Source of the DNA: Marinilabiliales bacterium
GTDB taxonomy: Bacteria; Bacteroidota; Bacteroidia; Bacteroidales; SZUA-534
DNA: 64,000 bases
Assembly: GCA_003512955.1 (NCBI GenBank)
Contig: DOTG01000011.1
Span: 37,878 to 101,877, forward strand
Direction of reading: 5' to 3'
How positions within the stretch are numbered: the stretch's first letter is position 1; each line of letters begins with the position of its first letter. Both the position numbers and the translations under genes were made by a program. Shown here in pieces: positions 1-12,100 of the stretch. The notes under the pieces were generated by a model. It was given only the letters and a program-made list of their open reading frames with translations, had not been told where the DNA came from and ran no database searches.

Positions 1-1
1 T

Positions 2-3000
2 AATCGTGTATTAGTAAAGACATTTCTATCAGGCGACCAAGATGATAGGAACGACCAGTTTGATACGACCCTTTACATTCTTCCTACGCTATTTTTACCC
101 TATGTCGAAGATTTTGAAGAAGGCGATGGTTTTTGGAAAAGCGGTGGAAACAATACATGGCAGTATGGCGATCCGGCTGGGGCGGTGTTAAATGAACCAG
201 CCTCGGGTGACTATTGTTGGGCAACCCAATTGGCTAATAATTACCCCGATAACGATAGCAGCTGGATTGAGAGCCCTTGTCTGGTTTTTTCTAGCGTTGA
301 GAAACCTATTTTTGAAGTAAAAATTCAAAGCCAAACCGAAGTCGGCAAAGATGGATTGGCTCTTTTATATTCTTTAGATGAAGGTGCTACCTGGGAATTG
401 GTACCCGGCACCGATCCCTATAATTGGAATTGGTATTCAGGAGCTATCGAGAGCCTTGGAACACAAGGTTGGGATTCTATCACTCCCGGATGGTGGATGG
501 CCCGGCAAACACTTCCTTCGGAACTGACAGGTGCTGAATTGGTAAAGTTCCGTTTGGTTTTTGCATCCAACGATTCCATCAACGATGAAGGTTTTTTGAT
601 AGATGACATCCGTATTTACGAAGCCCCTGCCGATGCAGGTATTACAGCCATTATTAATCCGGGTACGGCTTGTTACCTTACTGATGCTGAAGATGTTCAG
701 GTAACCATTGAAAATTTTGGCATCCGGGATTTTAAAACAACCGACCCTTTAATTGCAAGCTTAAAAGTGAATAACAGCTTAGTGGTTACCGATACTTTTT
801 ATGTGGCAAGTAACGTGATTCCAGGTAATTCAGTCAATTTTACCTTTTCGGAACCCGTAAATATGCGCGATAGCGGGCAATATGATTTTGTGGTTTATAC
901 ACACATCCCAGGCGATTCAAATATTTATTCGGCAGGGGTTGCCAACGATACCCTTATTTCAGCCATCCGGGTAAATGGCATGCCCGATTACAATTTAGGG
1001 CCAAATATTGGAACAAACCAGCCCGATACCGTGCAACTTGATGCAGGTGCGGGTTTTGCAATCTATTTGTGGCACGATGCTTCTACCAACCGCTATTTTA
1101 ATGTAGATACCGCTGGAATGTTTTTTGTTTCAGTTACCAATTCTTATGATTGTTTGGCTATTGATAGTATTGAAATCATGGGTTCCACTACCGATTTGGC
1201 TGTAACTCAAATTTTAGGCATTTCGGGCGGATGTGTGAATACGCTTACTCCAGCTTTGGAAGTAACCCTTTTAAATAATGGGGATACCACGTATCATATT
1301 GGAGATACCTTGCAAGTTGGATATAAAATAAATAACCAGACTCCGGTAGTTGAAACAATTACGTTAGCATCGTCGTTGGCAAATGGGAATACAATAAATT
1401 ATGAATTTGTTCAACAACCTGATTTTGATATTGTTGGAGTAAAGGATATTAGCTGCTATTCTGTTTTTGAACCGGAACTGAATTATCGGAACGATACCAC
1501 TTATACCAGTATCGAGGTTTATCCCAATCCTGAACTGGATTTGGGACAAGATACCCTTTATACCGATGTTGCTTCACCGATTATTCTTGATGCTGGTGCT
1601 GGTTTTGCATCTTATGATTGGCAGGATAATTCTACAAATCAGACTTTTTCTGTTACAGACAAGAAATCATTGAAGTATTATGTTGAAGTGGCAGATGTTC
1701 ATAGTTGTGGTACCGCCAGTGATACGGTATGGGTTTTTTCCGATTCTTGGGAACTTGATTCTATTCTCAACCCTACCGATGCTTGTGCCCACACTGCTGC
1801 TGAAACAGTTCAGGTACGCCTTCGGAATTTAAGCGAAAACTCATATCCGGCAGGTTTTGTTATCCCGGCTCAAATTACATTCAATAATGCTGTTTATAAC
1901 GAAAATATTATTTTAACGGCAACGGTGAATAGTTTAGCTGATTTTGATTATGACTTAAGCCAGACATTTGATTTTTCGCAGCCCGGAAATTATTCAATAT
2001 CGGTAAAGATTCTTCCACAATACGATTTGTCCTTAAATGACAACTCCCAAAGTAAAGGTTTTGAAACCTACGGAATTTATTTTGTTGATTTGGGATACGA
2101 TACCATCATTACAAAACAAGCGGATACAGTTTTGTTAGATGCCGGCAACCTTTTCAACTCGTATAGTTGGAGTACAGGATCGGTATCTCAAATAATCCAA
2201 ATCCCTAATACTTCATCCCAGGAATATAAAGTTACGGTTACCGATGCCCATTTTTGCCAAACATCTACCGATTCCGTGACTATACTTGCCAGTGATTTAG
2301 GGATTGAACAAATATATACACCTTTTAGTCAATGTGAGTTAAGCAACACTACCAAAATATCGTTCCTTCTGGTCAACAATGGACAGGATATTATTCCTGC
2401 AGGAACTGGTATGAGTGCTTATTATCAGTTGAATAACGGAGGCTGGATTGAAAAGCCATTCAATTTGCCCTATGACCTTGCACCAGATAATACCAAAACA
2501 ATTAATCTTTCTGAAAACCTGTCGTTTGAGTCAGGTCAAAGCTACGATTTCGGTTTGCGGATTGACTATAATAATGATTTTTTTCCGGAGAATGATACCA
2601 TTTATACCTCCATCTTTGAGTTTGAAAATCCCTCAGTAAATATTGGCCCCGATATTTATACCACGCAGCCTGATACAGTAATTATTCAGGCACAACCCGG
2701 TTATGCGAATTATCAATGGCAAGATTTTTCCAAACTGGATCACTACAATGTGACTAATCCAGCTTCGGCAACCTATCATGTATTGGTTAATAACGCCTAC
2801 GGCTGTACCGATGCCGATACGCTTAAAATCTTCACCTACGACCTGATTGTTGCCGATGTGCTGGGTGATGAAAACGACTGTGATCCTGCCATCAGCCGGA
2901 CCGTGCAGATAGGCGTTTCGGTGAACAGTGCCGATACCCTTCAGGCCGGGCACGAAATGGAAGTATCGTACCAATGCAACGGCATTTCGGCTACCGAAAC

Positions 3001-5227
3001 CTTTATACTGGCAGAAAGCATGTATAAAACAAAAACATTGTATTATCCATTTACCGTGCCTCTGGAAATCAATAGTGCCGGTGATTACAATTTTACAGCT
3101 TCCGTTTCGATGGATAACGAGGTGAAAACCGACAACAACGGTTTTGCAGGCATCATCCACACGGGAACCGATTCCGTACACCTTGGCGAAGATATTGTTA
3201 CCTACAATGAATCGGTAGTTTTGGATGCAGGCCCGGGATTTACCAATTATACATGGAACGATAATTCGCACAACCAGACCCTGGAAGTGACCGAAACTGG
3301 AGATTATTCCGTGACAACCACCGATAGCTATGGCTGCACCGATACCGATAGCATCCACCTGTTTTTCGTGCTTCCCACTTACGATGTGATTGATATTCTT
3401 GGTCTGGCCGATAGCTGTATCCGTGAATCGGTCACCGATTTTTCATTTGTTTTGAAAAACAATGGCAACGACACCATTCATGCCGACAGTATTATTGATA
3501 TTCAATACACGGTAAATAGCGGAAGCCCGGTTGTGGATGCGTTCACCTTTGTTTCGGCTTTTGAACCGGGCGACGAGGTGGAAATACCATTCGAAACATC
3601 TGCCCAATTAATGCAGGCAGGAACCTATCTCATGGAAGTTTCAGTGACTATTGGAAGCCGGACTTCAGCTTTAGATACCACAATCCATACCTGGGGACTG
3701 CCCAACATTCCGCTTCCGGCTGATACGACAACTTATGAGGGTTCGCTTCTTTTGGACGCCGGGGCCGGTTTTGCTTCCTACTTGTGGGGCAACGATTCCA
3801 TCACTCAAAGCATTCCGGTAACGCAGGATGGGGATTATTCCGTTACGGTTACCAATGAACACGGGTGTGCCAACACGACCACTGTTTCGGTCCTATTCTT
3901 GAAGCCAGGTTACGCGATTCTGTCCATCGAAGGGCTCAAAGACTCCTGTTTGCATGCTGTGGACGAGCAGATCAACTTTGTGCTGAGCAATACGGGTAAC
4001 GATACCCTTTCAGCCGATAGTACCATCATCATTCAATTCCAGCTCAATGAATCGAATTCGGTAGCTGAGGATTACACGTTTACGCAGCCATTAGCTCCCG
4101 GCGGCGAAGTGGAAATAGCTTTCGAAACCACGGTGGATCTTTCAGAAGAAGGGACGTACGTATTGGAAGTGAAGGCCATTATTGGTAGCATCGAAACATT
4201 GCTGGATACCACCATCCATACCTGGGGATTGCCCGAGGTGGATTTGGGTGAGGATATTGAATCGGACGATGATCAGGTAATTCTGGATGCAGGAGAAGGG
4301 TTTGCCAGTTATTTATGGAACACTGGCGCATCATCGCAAACAATAACTGTTACAGTAGCCGGTGAATATTGGGTACAGGTAATGAATGAACATGGTTGCG
4401 GAAATTCCGATACACTAAATGTGGCGTTTGTTCCATTTAAAGTAGAAATAACGGATTTCATCCAGCCGCTTTTTGGATGCGACTCGTTGTACCACGAGGA
4501 GGTAACCATTGAAATTACCAATACAGGAACACGTACCCTGAATTCAGGCACCCAGTTGGTGTTGAGTTACCAGGCAGATGAATCGGACGTGGTGGACGAA
4601 ACCGTGGAATTAGCTAGTGACATGACCCCAGGTAAAAATCTGATTTACAATTTTGCCAATTTGCTTACTTTGACAGAAAGCGGTGAACATACCCTGAAAT
4701 TTTTCATCGGTCTTGGTGAGGAGGAAATGGATGCGGCTGAATACAGCATTCCGGTATATGCTGCACCTGAATTTTTTGAGGGCGCCGATACCATTGAGGT
4801 GACAGCATTTCCATACCAGTTGGCCCCGCAAGTGGAAGCCGATGCCTATATTTGGAACACAGGAGCCACCACCGAAACCATTTCGGTTACGGCAAATGGC
4901 ACCTATACGGTAACCATTACTCAAACAAACACCTGTGAGTTCAGCGATTCGGTGTATGTAAAGAACATTACCCATGTGCACCAATGGTGGGCTTCGGGTA
5001 TTCGGGTGTATCCAAATCCGGCCGATGCAACAGTGAGCATCGTTTTTCCGGAATCAATAGGCGCTTTGACCATTCAGGTAACCGATTTGCAGGGTAAGTT
5101 GATGTATCAGGCTGAAACCACCTCGCGCCCGGCCCAAATTGATGTAACTGCCTGGCCGCAGGGGACCTACCTGCTCCAAATTGGTGTAGGAGGGGAGTTT
5201 GAGGTTTATCAGATGGTTAAGAAATAG
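2..5227 (+). CDS. Repeat-rich T9SS type A secreted surface protein (5' truncated by the window)
   Basis: The frame is open from the first bases of the window, so the N-terminus and signal peptide lie outside; the GTG at 185 is internal. The first visible part (GFWKSGGNNTWQYGDP, then SWIESPCLVFSS) resembles jelly-roll/MAM-like modules of Bacteroidota exoproteins. It is followed by eight repeats of about 180 residues (units start near nt 995, 1536, 2088, 2640, 3181, 3706, 4240 and 4765). Each has an LDAGxGFxxYxWxxxSxxQ segment, a GxYxVxVTNxxGC segment and a CARDB-like beta-sandwich. The last ~75 residues (VYPNPADATVSIVFPES...LQGKLMYQ...WPQGTYLLQI) are a type A T9SS sorting domain, so the protein is probably exported by T9SS and held at the cell surface. 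Adhesin or structural role is inferred; no catalytic motif was seen. Confidence 0.85.
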   Translation, partial: NRVLVKTFLSGDQDDRNDQFDTTLYILPTLFLPYVEDFEEGDGFWKSGGNNTWQYGDPAGAVLNEPASGDYCWATQLANNYPDNDSSWIESPCLVFSSVEKPIFEVKIQSQTEVGKDGLALLYSLDEGATWELVPGTDPYNWNWYSGAIESLGTQGWDSITPGWWMARQTLPSELTGAELVKFRLVFASNDSINDEGFLIDDIRIYEAPADAGITAIINPGTACYLTDAEDVQVTIENFGIRDFKTTDPLIASLKVNNSLVVTDTFYVASNVIPGNSVNFTFSEPVNMRDSGQYDFVVYTHIPGDSNIYSAGVANDTLISAIRVNGMPDYNLGPNIGTNQPDTVQLDAGAGFAIYLWHDASTNRYFNVDTAGMFFVSVTNSYDCLAIDSIEIMGSTTDLAVTQILGISGGCVNTLTPALEVTLLNNGDTTYHIGDTLQVGYKINNQTPVVETITLASSLANGNTINYEFVQQPDFDIVGVKDISCYSVFEPELNYRNDTTYTSIEVYPNPELDLGQDTLYTDVASPIILDAGAGFASYDWQDNSTNQTFSVTDKKSLKYYVEVADVHSCGTASDTVWVFSDSWELDSILNPTDACAHTAAETVQVRLRNLSENSYPAGFVIPAQITFNNAVYNENIILTATVNSLADFDYDLSQTFDFSQPGNYSISVKILPQYDLSLNDNSQSKGFETYGIYFVDLGYDTIITKQADTVLLDAGNLFNSYSWSTGSVSQIIQIPNTSSQEYKVTVTDAHFCQTSTDSVTILASDLGIEQIYTPFSQCELSNTTKISFLLVNNGQDIIPAGTGMSAYYQLNNGGWIEKPFNLPYDLAPDNTKTINLSENLSFESGQSYDFGLRIDYNNDFFPENDTIYTSIFEFENPSVNIGPDIYTTQPDTVIIQAQPGYANYQWQDFSKLDHYNVTNPASATYHVLVNNAYGCTDADTLKIFTYDLIVADVLGDENDCDPAISRTVQIGVSVNSADTLQAGHEMEVSYQCNGISATETFILAESMYKTKTLYYPFTVPLEINSAGDYNFTASVSMDNEVKTDNNGFAGIIHTGTDSVHLGEDIVTYNESVVLDAGPGFTNYTWNDNSHNQTLEVTETGDYSVTTTDSYGCTDTDSIHLFFVLPTYDVIDILGLADSCIRESVTDFSFVLKNNGNDTIHADSIIDIQYTVNSGSPVVDAFTFVSAFEPGDEVEIPFETSAQLMQAGTYLMEVSVTIGSRTSALDTTIHTWGLPNIPLPADTTTYEGSLLLDAGAGFASYLWGNDSITQSIPVTQDGDYSVTVTNEHGCANTTTVSVLFLKPGYAILSIEGLKDSCLHAVDEQINFVLSNTGNDTLSADSTIIIQFQLNESNSVAEDYTFTQPLAPGGEVEIAFETTVDLSEEGTYVLEVKAIIGSIETLLDTTIHTWGLPEVDLGEDIESDDDQVILDAGEGFASYLWNTGASSQTITVTVAGEYWVQVMNEHGCGNSDTLNVAFVPFKVEITDFIQPLFGCDSLYHEEVTIEITNTGTRTLNSGTQLVLSYQADESDVVDETVELASDMTPGKNLIYNFANLLTLTESGEHTLKFFIGLGEEEMDAAEYSIPVYAAPEFFEGADTIEVTAFPYQLAPQVEADAYIWNTGATTETISVTANGTYTVTITQTNTCEFSDSVYVKNITHVHQWWASGIRVYPNPADATVSIVFPESIGALTIQVTDLQGKLMYQAETTSRPAQIDVTAWPQGTYLLQIGVGGEFEVYQMVKK

Positions 5228-5251
5228 AACAATTGGTATCCCTGAATACAC

Positions 5252-5291
5252 GGAAAGCGCGATGGAGAAAAACCGTCGCGCTTTCCTTTTT
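5252..5291 (+). terminator. Intrinsic terminator after the type A surface protein
   Basis: A 14-bp stem (GGAAAGCGCGATGG at 5252-5265 with CCGTCGCGCTTTCC at 5273-5286, one T-G wobble) closes a 7-nt A-rich loop. It is followed by TTTTT at 5287-5291. It lies 25 bases after the stop codon and should end transcription before the long spacer. Confidence 0.9.
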
Positions 5292-5705
5292 AACAAGATT
5301 CCGATGTAACATTCTCTCTGGTTTGAAATAGGGCTAGCATTGCTGCTACGGAGGAAGTATCCCCTTGAGGGGATGATAGGGGTGAATCTTTGAAATCCCA
5401 AATCCAAACTTTTTTGTGCTGATTGAATTATACCGATCACCGTTAAAACTGATTTTTTCGCTGATTTTAGTGTAAATCCCCGGATTAAACCTCTTCGGGG
5501 TTAGTGGTTCGAAAAATACCGGCTCATTAGCTCATTGTCTCGTGTCTCAAAATATATTAATCAACAATTTAATTGCTAAAATCCGCAAATGGATTATAAA
5601 AACCGTAAGAAGATGAACTGCTTAACCGTGGCGCGGTTCCACTAAACCAGATGATACAGGAATGATGTAAAATACTTCTTTTCAGAATAGCTGCACCCCG
5701 GCTTA

Positions 5706-5763
5706 CGGATTTAAGGTAATCCAATAGAAATTGTATTCAACTCAGGGTATTTCCTTAAATCCG
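5706..5763. repeat. 11-bp inverted repeat CGGATTTAAGG / CCTTAAATCCG
   Basis: CGGATTTAAGG at 5706-5716 and CCTTAAATCCG at 5753-5763 are perfect inverse copies separated by 36 bases. The right arm merges with the edge of the neighbouring palindrome element, whose reverse complement also ends in TGCGGATTTAAGG. Confidence 0.6.
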
Positions 5764-5876
5764 CAGAAAGAAATACAAACTTGCTGATAGTCACGGTGTG
5801 ACTTTTTATTAAAAAGCATCTGTTTTTTATCCATAAGTGTCATTTAATTAACAAGTCACGCCGTGACTTGCGGAAA
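5753..5876 (-). repeat. Dispersed intergenic GTCAC/GTGAC element, copy C
   Basis: Read on the minus strand it begins TTTCCGCAAGTCACGGCG, and its first ~26 bases match the copy at 60896 with about three differences. It holds a 19-base palindrome (CAAGTCACG-C-CGTGACTTG, 5852-5870) and a second AGTCAC/GTGACT inverted repeat (5789-5803). The interior is diverged from the other two copies, so it is either a degenerate copy or a related subfamily. Confidence 0.5.
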
Positions 5877-6187
5877 TTAGGTATTTTTGGTTTTTAAACC
5901 GACCACCTTTTTATTACTTATTTTTGATTATTTATGTCAGAAAATAACGACCAATTGATGATTATTTTGATGGTTCTGACATTCAAAATCAACGATTTGC
6001 CAAAATTATAACAACCTGCTTTAGAATATTTTATTTGCCAAATCAAAAATCGGTAAGTTTTGGTTATATTTAGAGAGTTAAAAACCTGAAAATAAAAGTA
6101 GTTGATTGAGATTCTGCACATGTTGAAATATTAGTACCTTTATTTTGTTATTTTTAACACGATCATTAACCATTTGATGAAAGAAAT

Positions 6188-9100
6188 ATGAAGATATTCA
6201 AATATATGTCAAGATTAATCTACCTCCTTGTGTTTTTAGCATGCTCCCAAATGCTGCTTGGACAAGCAATAACAGCACCCACTGATGATTCGAGTTATCC
6301 ATTTAATACAGGGTTGATTACCCTCACTGCTACACCAGCATCAGGTACATTTTCTGGAACTGGGGTTATGGATCTTGGTAGTGGTAATGGTACTTTTAAT
6401 ACAAACCAGGCTTTAGGCGATTATGTAATTACTTACTCCAAAGTTGGTGGGGGTGCTTTTACTGTAACCATAACGGTACATATTGTTGCCGCAGGTGCTG
6501 TAACATTTAACCCGCCCACACCGGTTTGTTTAACATACCCTGTAATTGACCTGACACTTTATGCTTCTCCCGCAGGAGGTAGTTTCTCAGGTACGGGTGT
6601 TATAGGTACTGATTTTGATCCTTCCTTTGCCGGTTTGGGGACCCATACTTTAACCTATACTCCTTTGGTAGGAGCCCCTGTAAATGCAGATATAACTGTT
6701 GAGCCTCAATTTACCGCCATACTTACCGCCGGGGGTGCAACCACATTCTGCGATGGAGGAAATGTAAACCTTTCAGCCGACCCAGTTGATGGCGACAGCT
6801 ATTCGTGGTACCAAAACGGCGTATTAATTGCAACAGCATTGGGTAATAGCTATACCGCTACTGCATCAGGCAATTATTATGTCGATATTACCCGATCAAA
6901 TTGTACCGAAACCTCAAATACCATTAGTGTTACAGTTAACCCATTACCTGTGAATAAAGTAATTACGGCTACCAATTATTGTGCGGGGGCCGCTGCCGGA
7001 ACAATTACTGTTCCTTTATCGGAATTAGGTGTAAATTATCAAATTTATACGGATCCTGGAAATGCAATTTATAAAACTGCTAAGATAGGAACAGGTGCTG
7101 ATTTGACATGGACAACTGTTGCTGCTGGTAGCTATAAGATTTTGGCTACTAAAGGTACTTGTACTTTAACCACCAATATTGTAACAGTTGTGGCTAACCC
7201 ATTACCTACATTTGTTCCATCAGTTTCTGCTGATGATGCAACCCTTTGCTCTGGTTCTTCAACACAACTGCATGCCAATGCTGTTTCTGCTGCCGGTATT
7301 AGCACCTATACCTGGAATAATAGTGCAACGTTGGATGATGAATTTTTAGAAGATCCTGTAGCAACTCCATTAAATAGTACAACTTATACGGTAACGGTAG
7401 TTGATAATAATTCTTGTACAAGTTCTCAAGGAGTTACGGTTATTGTTAACCCAACCCCAAACGTTACAATAAGTCCGGTAACTTCTTTTACCATATGCGA
7501 AGGTAATACGATTAGTTTAAGGGGGGAATCAAACCCTAATGCTGCCACTTGGTCTTGGGATGGCGGTGTGTTTAGCGGCGTTGGGAATCCTCCTACGGAT
7601 TATGTATATGCACCCGCCTCATCTACCGCTGTAACTCTTGATGTAGTTGATGTAAATGGTTGTTCCGGTTCGGCTACCGCAAATGTAACAGTTAACAAAA
7701 CCCCAACAGCTAATGCAGGCCCAGATAGGGAAATGTGTGACGGTATAGGTACTATACTTGATGCAAGTGCTTCAACCTCCCCGTTACCTTCGGTAATTAC
7801 AAGTTATGATTGGTCAAATGCAACATCAGGTGTTACAACTAGTGTAAACCCTTCAAGTACCACAATCTATACTGTTACTGTTACGAATAATTTGGGCTGT
7901 ACGGATGTATCCAGCGTTACGGTTACATTCTTATCAAACCCAACCATGTCGTTAACCTCCTCAAATGCACCGACACATTCTATTTGTAATGGAGAAAGTA
8001 TTGATTTAACGGCTAATCCAATTCTTACTCCGAATGGAGCCATAACAAATTATAACTGGTTACCTGGTGGTCTTTCATTACAAACAGTTACCGTTAGTCC
8101 ACCCAACGCAGTATTGGGTGCTGCTCCGGCAACCCAGATATATATTGCAACTATTACCGATACAAAAGGTTGTAAGGCTACTGGTAATATTACAGTAACC
8201 ACATTCTCACAATCACCTATTACCATTCCTATCGATGGTAACCAATATTGTAAAAACCCACCAAATATTCAATTACAGGCAACCCCGGTACCTACGTCTG
8301 GGTTTGGTGTTGGCCCTAATACGGCTGAATGGACAAGCACTACTGCACTATTTATTGAAAACGATGATGAATTTGACCCAACAGCATGGACATCTGCTAT
8401 ATATAATATAAATTATAGATATACAAATGGTTGGGGATGTAGTAATGATGTGGATGCTACGGTTGAAATTCTTAATTATGCAACACCTGTAGTTTCATTT
8501 GTTCAACCTTTAAATGGTGATGTGTTTTGTAACGATGGCAGCCCGGCCGTTGAGGTTCTAACTTCCGATGGAATGGGCGCTGAAGCCTATATAACACGTA
8601 CTCTAGGTGGGGTTACTACAGATGATGGCGATGGCACGGGTTGGTTTGATGCAACTGCCGAGGGTATAGGTAATTATACATTAACCTACAACGTAGTAGT
8701 AGGAACAACCGGTACCGGTTGTACGGCTGGGGCAAGCATAAATATTACAGTTGGCGATCCGGTAACAATTACTCCAATAAATGATATGTGTGTGGGTGAT
8801 GCTGACCAGCCTTTAGCATTAACCCCGGCCGGGACAGGTGTGGGGACGTGGGATATCACTTTTAACCCCGATGGAGTTAATCCCACAACCAACGTTTCTT
8901 ACCCTGATAATAGTGCATTGGCATTTTTAGAAGCGAATGAGGCAGGTGAATATTCCGTTGATTATATTTCAGGTGGTTCCTGTTCAAATACAACTACAAC
9001 TGTTGTCCGGGTTGAGGCATTACCCGTGCTCGATTTTGATATTGGTAGTTTTGATTCTCAGGATGGGGGCATTAATTTTTGTAATAATATAGCACCTGTA

Positions 9101-12100
9101 GGATTAGTTTCAACACCTTTTGGTGGAAGTTTTACTTCAAATCCTGCCGGAAACGTAAATCCGGCTACTTTTGATCCGGCTACTACAGGTCCTGGTACAT
9201 TTACGCTAACATATACTTACACCGATGGCAATGGTTGTGTAAATTCGTTAACCAGTAATAATGTTGAAGTTAATGCTGCTCCTGTGGTTGATATAACTGG
9301 CCTAAATGCAGCTTACTGTAACGATGAAGCAGCTTTTACAGTAACCGGCGATCCTACCTCTGGTACTTTAGGATTTGGAACCTTTATATTCCCTGGAGCA
9401 TGGACACCGGGTGTTGAGGCCATTGATAATGGAGATGGAACCGCAGAAATTGACCCATTGGCAATAAACCCAACGGGTACTTTTAATATTACATATTCAG
9501 TTGATGACTTAAATGGTTGTACCGGTACCATTACTGAACCTTTCGCCATCAACCCATTACCCACGGTCGATTTTAATGGTATTCCGGCTTCGGGGGAAAT
9601 TTGTAAAAATGCGGTGCCTATTACCTTAACAGGAAGCCCTACCGATGCAAATGGTGTTTTTACCGTTATTCCGGGTCTAACCGATAATGGTGACGGAACG
9701 GCAACCTTCGATCCTGATGTGGCAACCGTTACAGTAGGTATTCATACCATAACTTATACATATACCAATATAGCAACCTCTTGCATCAATACAATCAGTA
9801 AAAATATTGATGTACTCGATATTCCATTGCAATATTCCGTAATCGATCCAGGAGGATCGGATTATTGTGAAGGTGGCGTTGGGGTGCAACTGGGAGTTAC
9901 CAACTCGCAGAATACATTTACATACCGTTTAATTCGTAATGGCACTACCACGGTGCAAACTACCAATAGCGGTGCCGATGGAGCATTTACCTTTCCGGGA
10001 ACCTATACCAACGGTGTTTATACTGTTACCGCTGTGCACCCGACCACGGGTTGTGAGGTTGATTTCCTGAATTCCATTACCGTTACTGAAATACCAGCCA
10101 TTGACGATGCAGGACCTATTGCCGGGCCAATCGCAATTTGTGCCGATGGCACTACAACATATACCTATACCGTGGCAGCCATTGGTAATGCTGCATCTTA
10201 TAATTGGGTACTCCCTGCTAATGTAACCTTGGTTGCCGATGGAGGAAATACCATTGATGTGACTTTCGACCCAGCTTTTATTACTGGAAATATAACAGTT
10301 AATGGAGCGGATATTGCTAATTTGGTTTGCCCCACCGGCGTTAGCAGTTCAATAACGGTTACCCGGAATCTAATTCCTTCCGTAGTGGGAGTCCCTTCAA
10401 TTTCCGGCTATCCCTTGGTTTGCGAAGGAACCACGGCCGTAATTTACTCTATTTTGTCTACTGATTTTAACGACGAAACCACTTACGAATGGGAAATTGC
10501 AGCAGGAGCCGCTACCATACCCGGCGCAATAACCGGCACCAGCGTATCGGTTGACTTTCCATTGCTAAGTGTTGACGGTTACATCCGTGTCCGTGGGGTA
10601 AATGCTTGCGGAGAATCTAACTGGGTAACTTTAAATATAACCGTACAACCGGCCCCCGATGTCCGAATCAATACGCTGATTAACGGGAGTCAAAACTCGT
10701 GCAGTGGAACTTCGGTTACCCTTACGGCCATAGGTGCTGTCAGCTATGTATGGAACACAGGTGCTTTAGTTGATAACATTACTATTTCGCCCACTATCAC
10801 TACTGTTTATACAGTAACCGGTACCGACGTAGATGGCTGTGAGGCCAGCACCACTTATACCATAAATGTAGATCCGTTACCAACGGCTTATAATGTTACA
10901 GGAGGCGGAACTTATTGTTCGGGAGACCCCGGATTGCCCATCAATATTTTTGATACCGATTTGGGAGTTACTTATGAACTCTATTTAAATGGGTTAACCA
11001 CCGGGCTTACTTTGCCGGGTACCGGAAACCTGATAACCTTTGTTAATCAAACCGCTCCGGGAATTTATACGGTAATAGGTACTGACGATGTAACAAGTTG
11101 TGAAAATACCATGACCGGAAGCCAAACCATTTCTATTTCCCCAACCTCTGTCGGGGGATTTGTTTCGGGTGGTACAACCATTTGTTCCGGTGCTACCAGT
11201 GGCGCGCTTACACTTGCCGGAGAGACAGGTACCATACAAGGTTGGCAATATTCAACCGTAGCGGTTCCCGGCCCCGGTGATTGGATAAATATAGCCAGCA
11301 TAGCAAATCCCTATACCAGTGGTGCACTTATTGCTACTACCCATTTCAGGGCGGTAGTCCGCAGTGGAGTATGCCCCGATGCTTACTCGGCATCTACCAC
11401 TGTTACGGTAAATGACCCCATTTTAATAACATCGCAGCCAACCGATATAAACACCTGTTTAGGAAGCAATGTGGCCTTTAGTGTAGCTGCCACCGGAACT
11501 GCATTAACCTATCAGTGGTATGGTCCAGGGGCGGTGCTTATACCAGGCGAAACCAGTTCAAGTTTGGCCATAAACGGGGTTGCTGCCGGCGATGTTGGTT
11601 CGTACTATTGTGAAGTTACCAATTCATGCAGTGCAACGGTTCCAACAGTTACTGTTAACCTGAACTTGCTTACTACAACAGCTATTACTACCGATTTACC
11701 GGTACCCACCATAAGCCTTTGCGAGGGTGAAGATTATAATCTGAATATTGGTGTTCAGGGCGATAACCTTACTTATGAATGGTACAAGGGTGGGGTACTT
11801 GTTTCCGATGGAGGGGTTTATAGCAATGCTACCACAGCAAACCTAACTCTTACCGGAGTTACCGCAACAGAATCGGATAGTTACTTTGTAATAGTAAGGG
11901 GTACCTGCGGGGATGTAACCAGTGCTTCGGCTACCATTGATGTGAAACAACCGGTTGTATTTACTACCCAACCCGCGAGCCAGACTGTTTGCTCGGGTAG
12001 TAATCATACGTTCTTTGTTGCCGTTTCGGGCGATGTATTGGCAACCCAATGGCAAGTTAAAGATGGGTTTGGAGTATTTAATGATATTCTTGGTGAAACT

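Larger units (their letters stand above)
5292..6187. other. Gene-free, repeat-containing spacer of ~900 bp
   Basis: No open frame here looks like a protein. It holds typical Bacteroidota spacer debris: CCCCTTGAGGGG near 5361, a GCTCATTAGCTCATTGTCTC stretch near 5523, an 11-bp inverted repeat (5706-5763), and a GTCAC/GTGAC palindrome element (5753-5876). The last ~90 bases are AT-rich and presumably contain the promoter of the giant adhesin gene, but no full TTTG/TAnnTTTG match was found (TACCTTTA at 6135-6142 is the nearest). Confidence 0.6.

Noticed and set aside
2633..3358. A 241-codon open frame on the minus strand
   Set aside because: It lies wholly inside the plus-strand repeat protein and its composition mirrors that gene's repeats. 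It has no start context or recognisable domain.
5054..5440. A 128-codon minus-strand frame over the end of the surface protein and its terminator
   Set aside because: It overlaps the sorting domain coding sequence and a strong plus-strand terminator and shows no domain.
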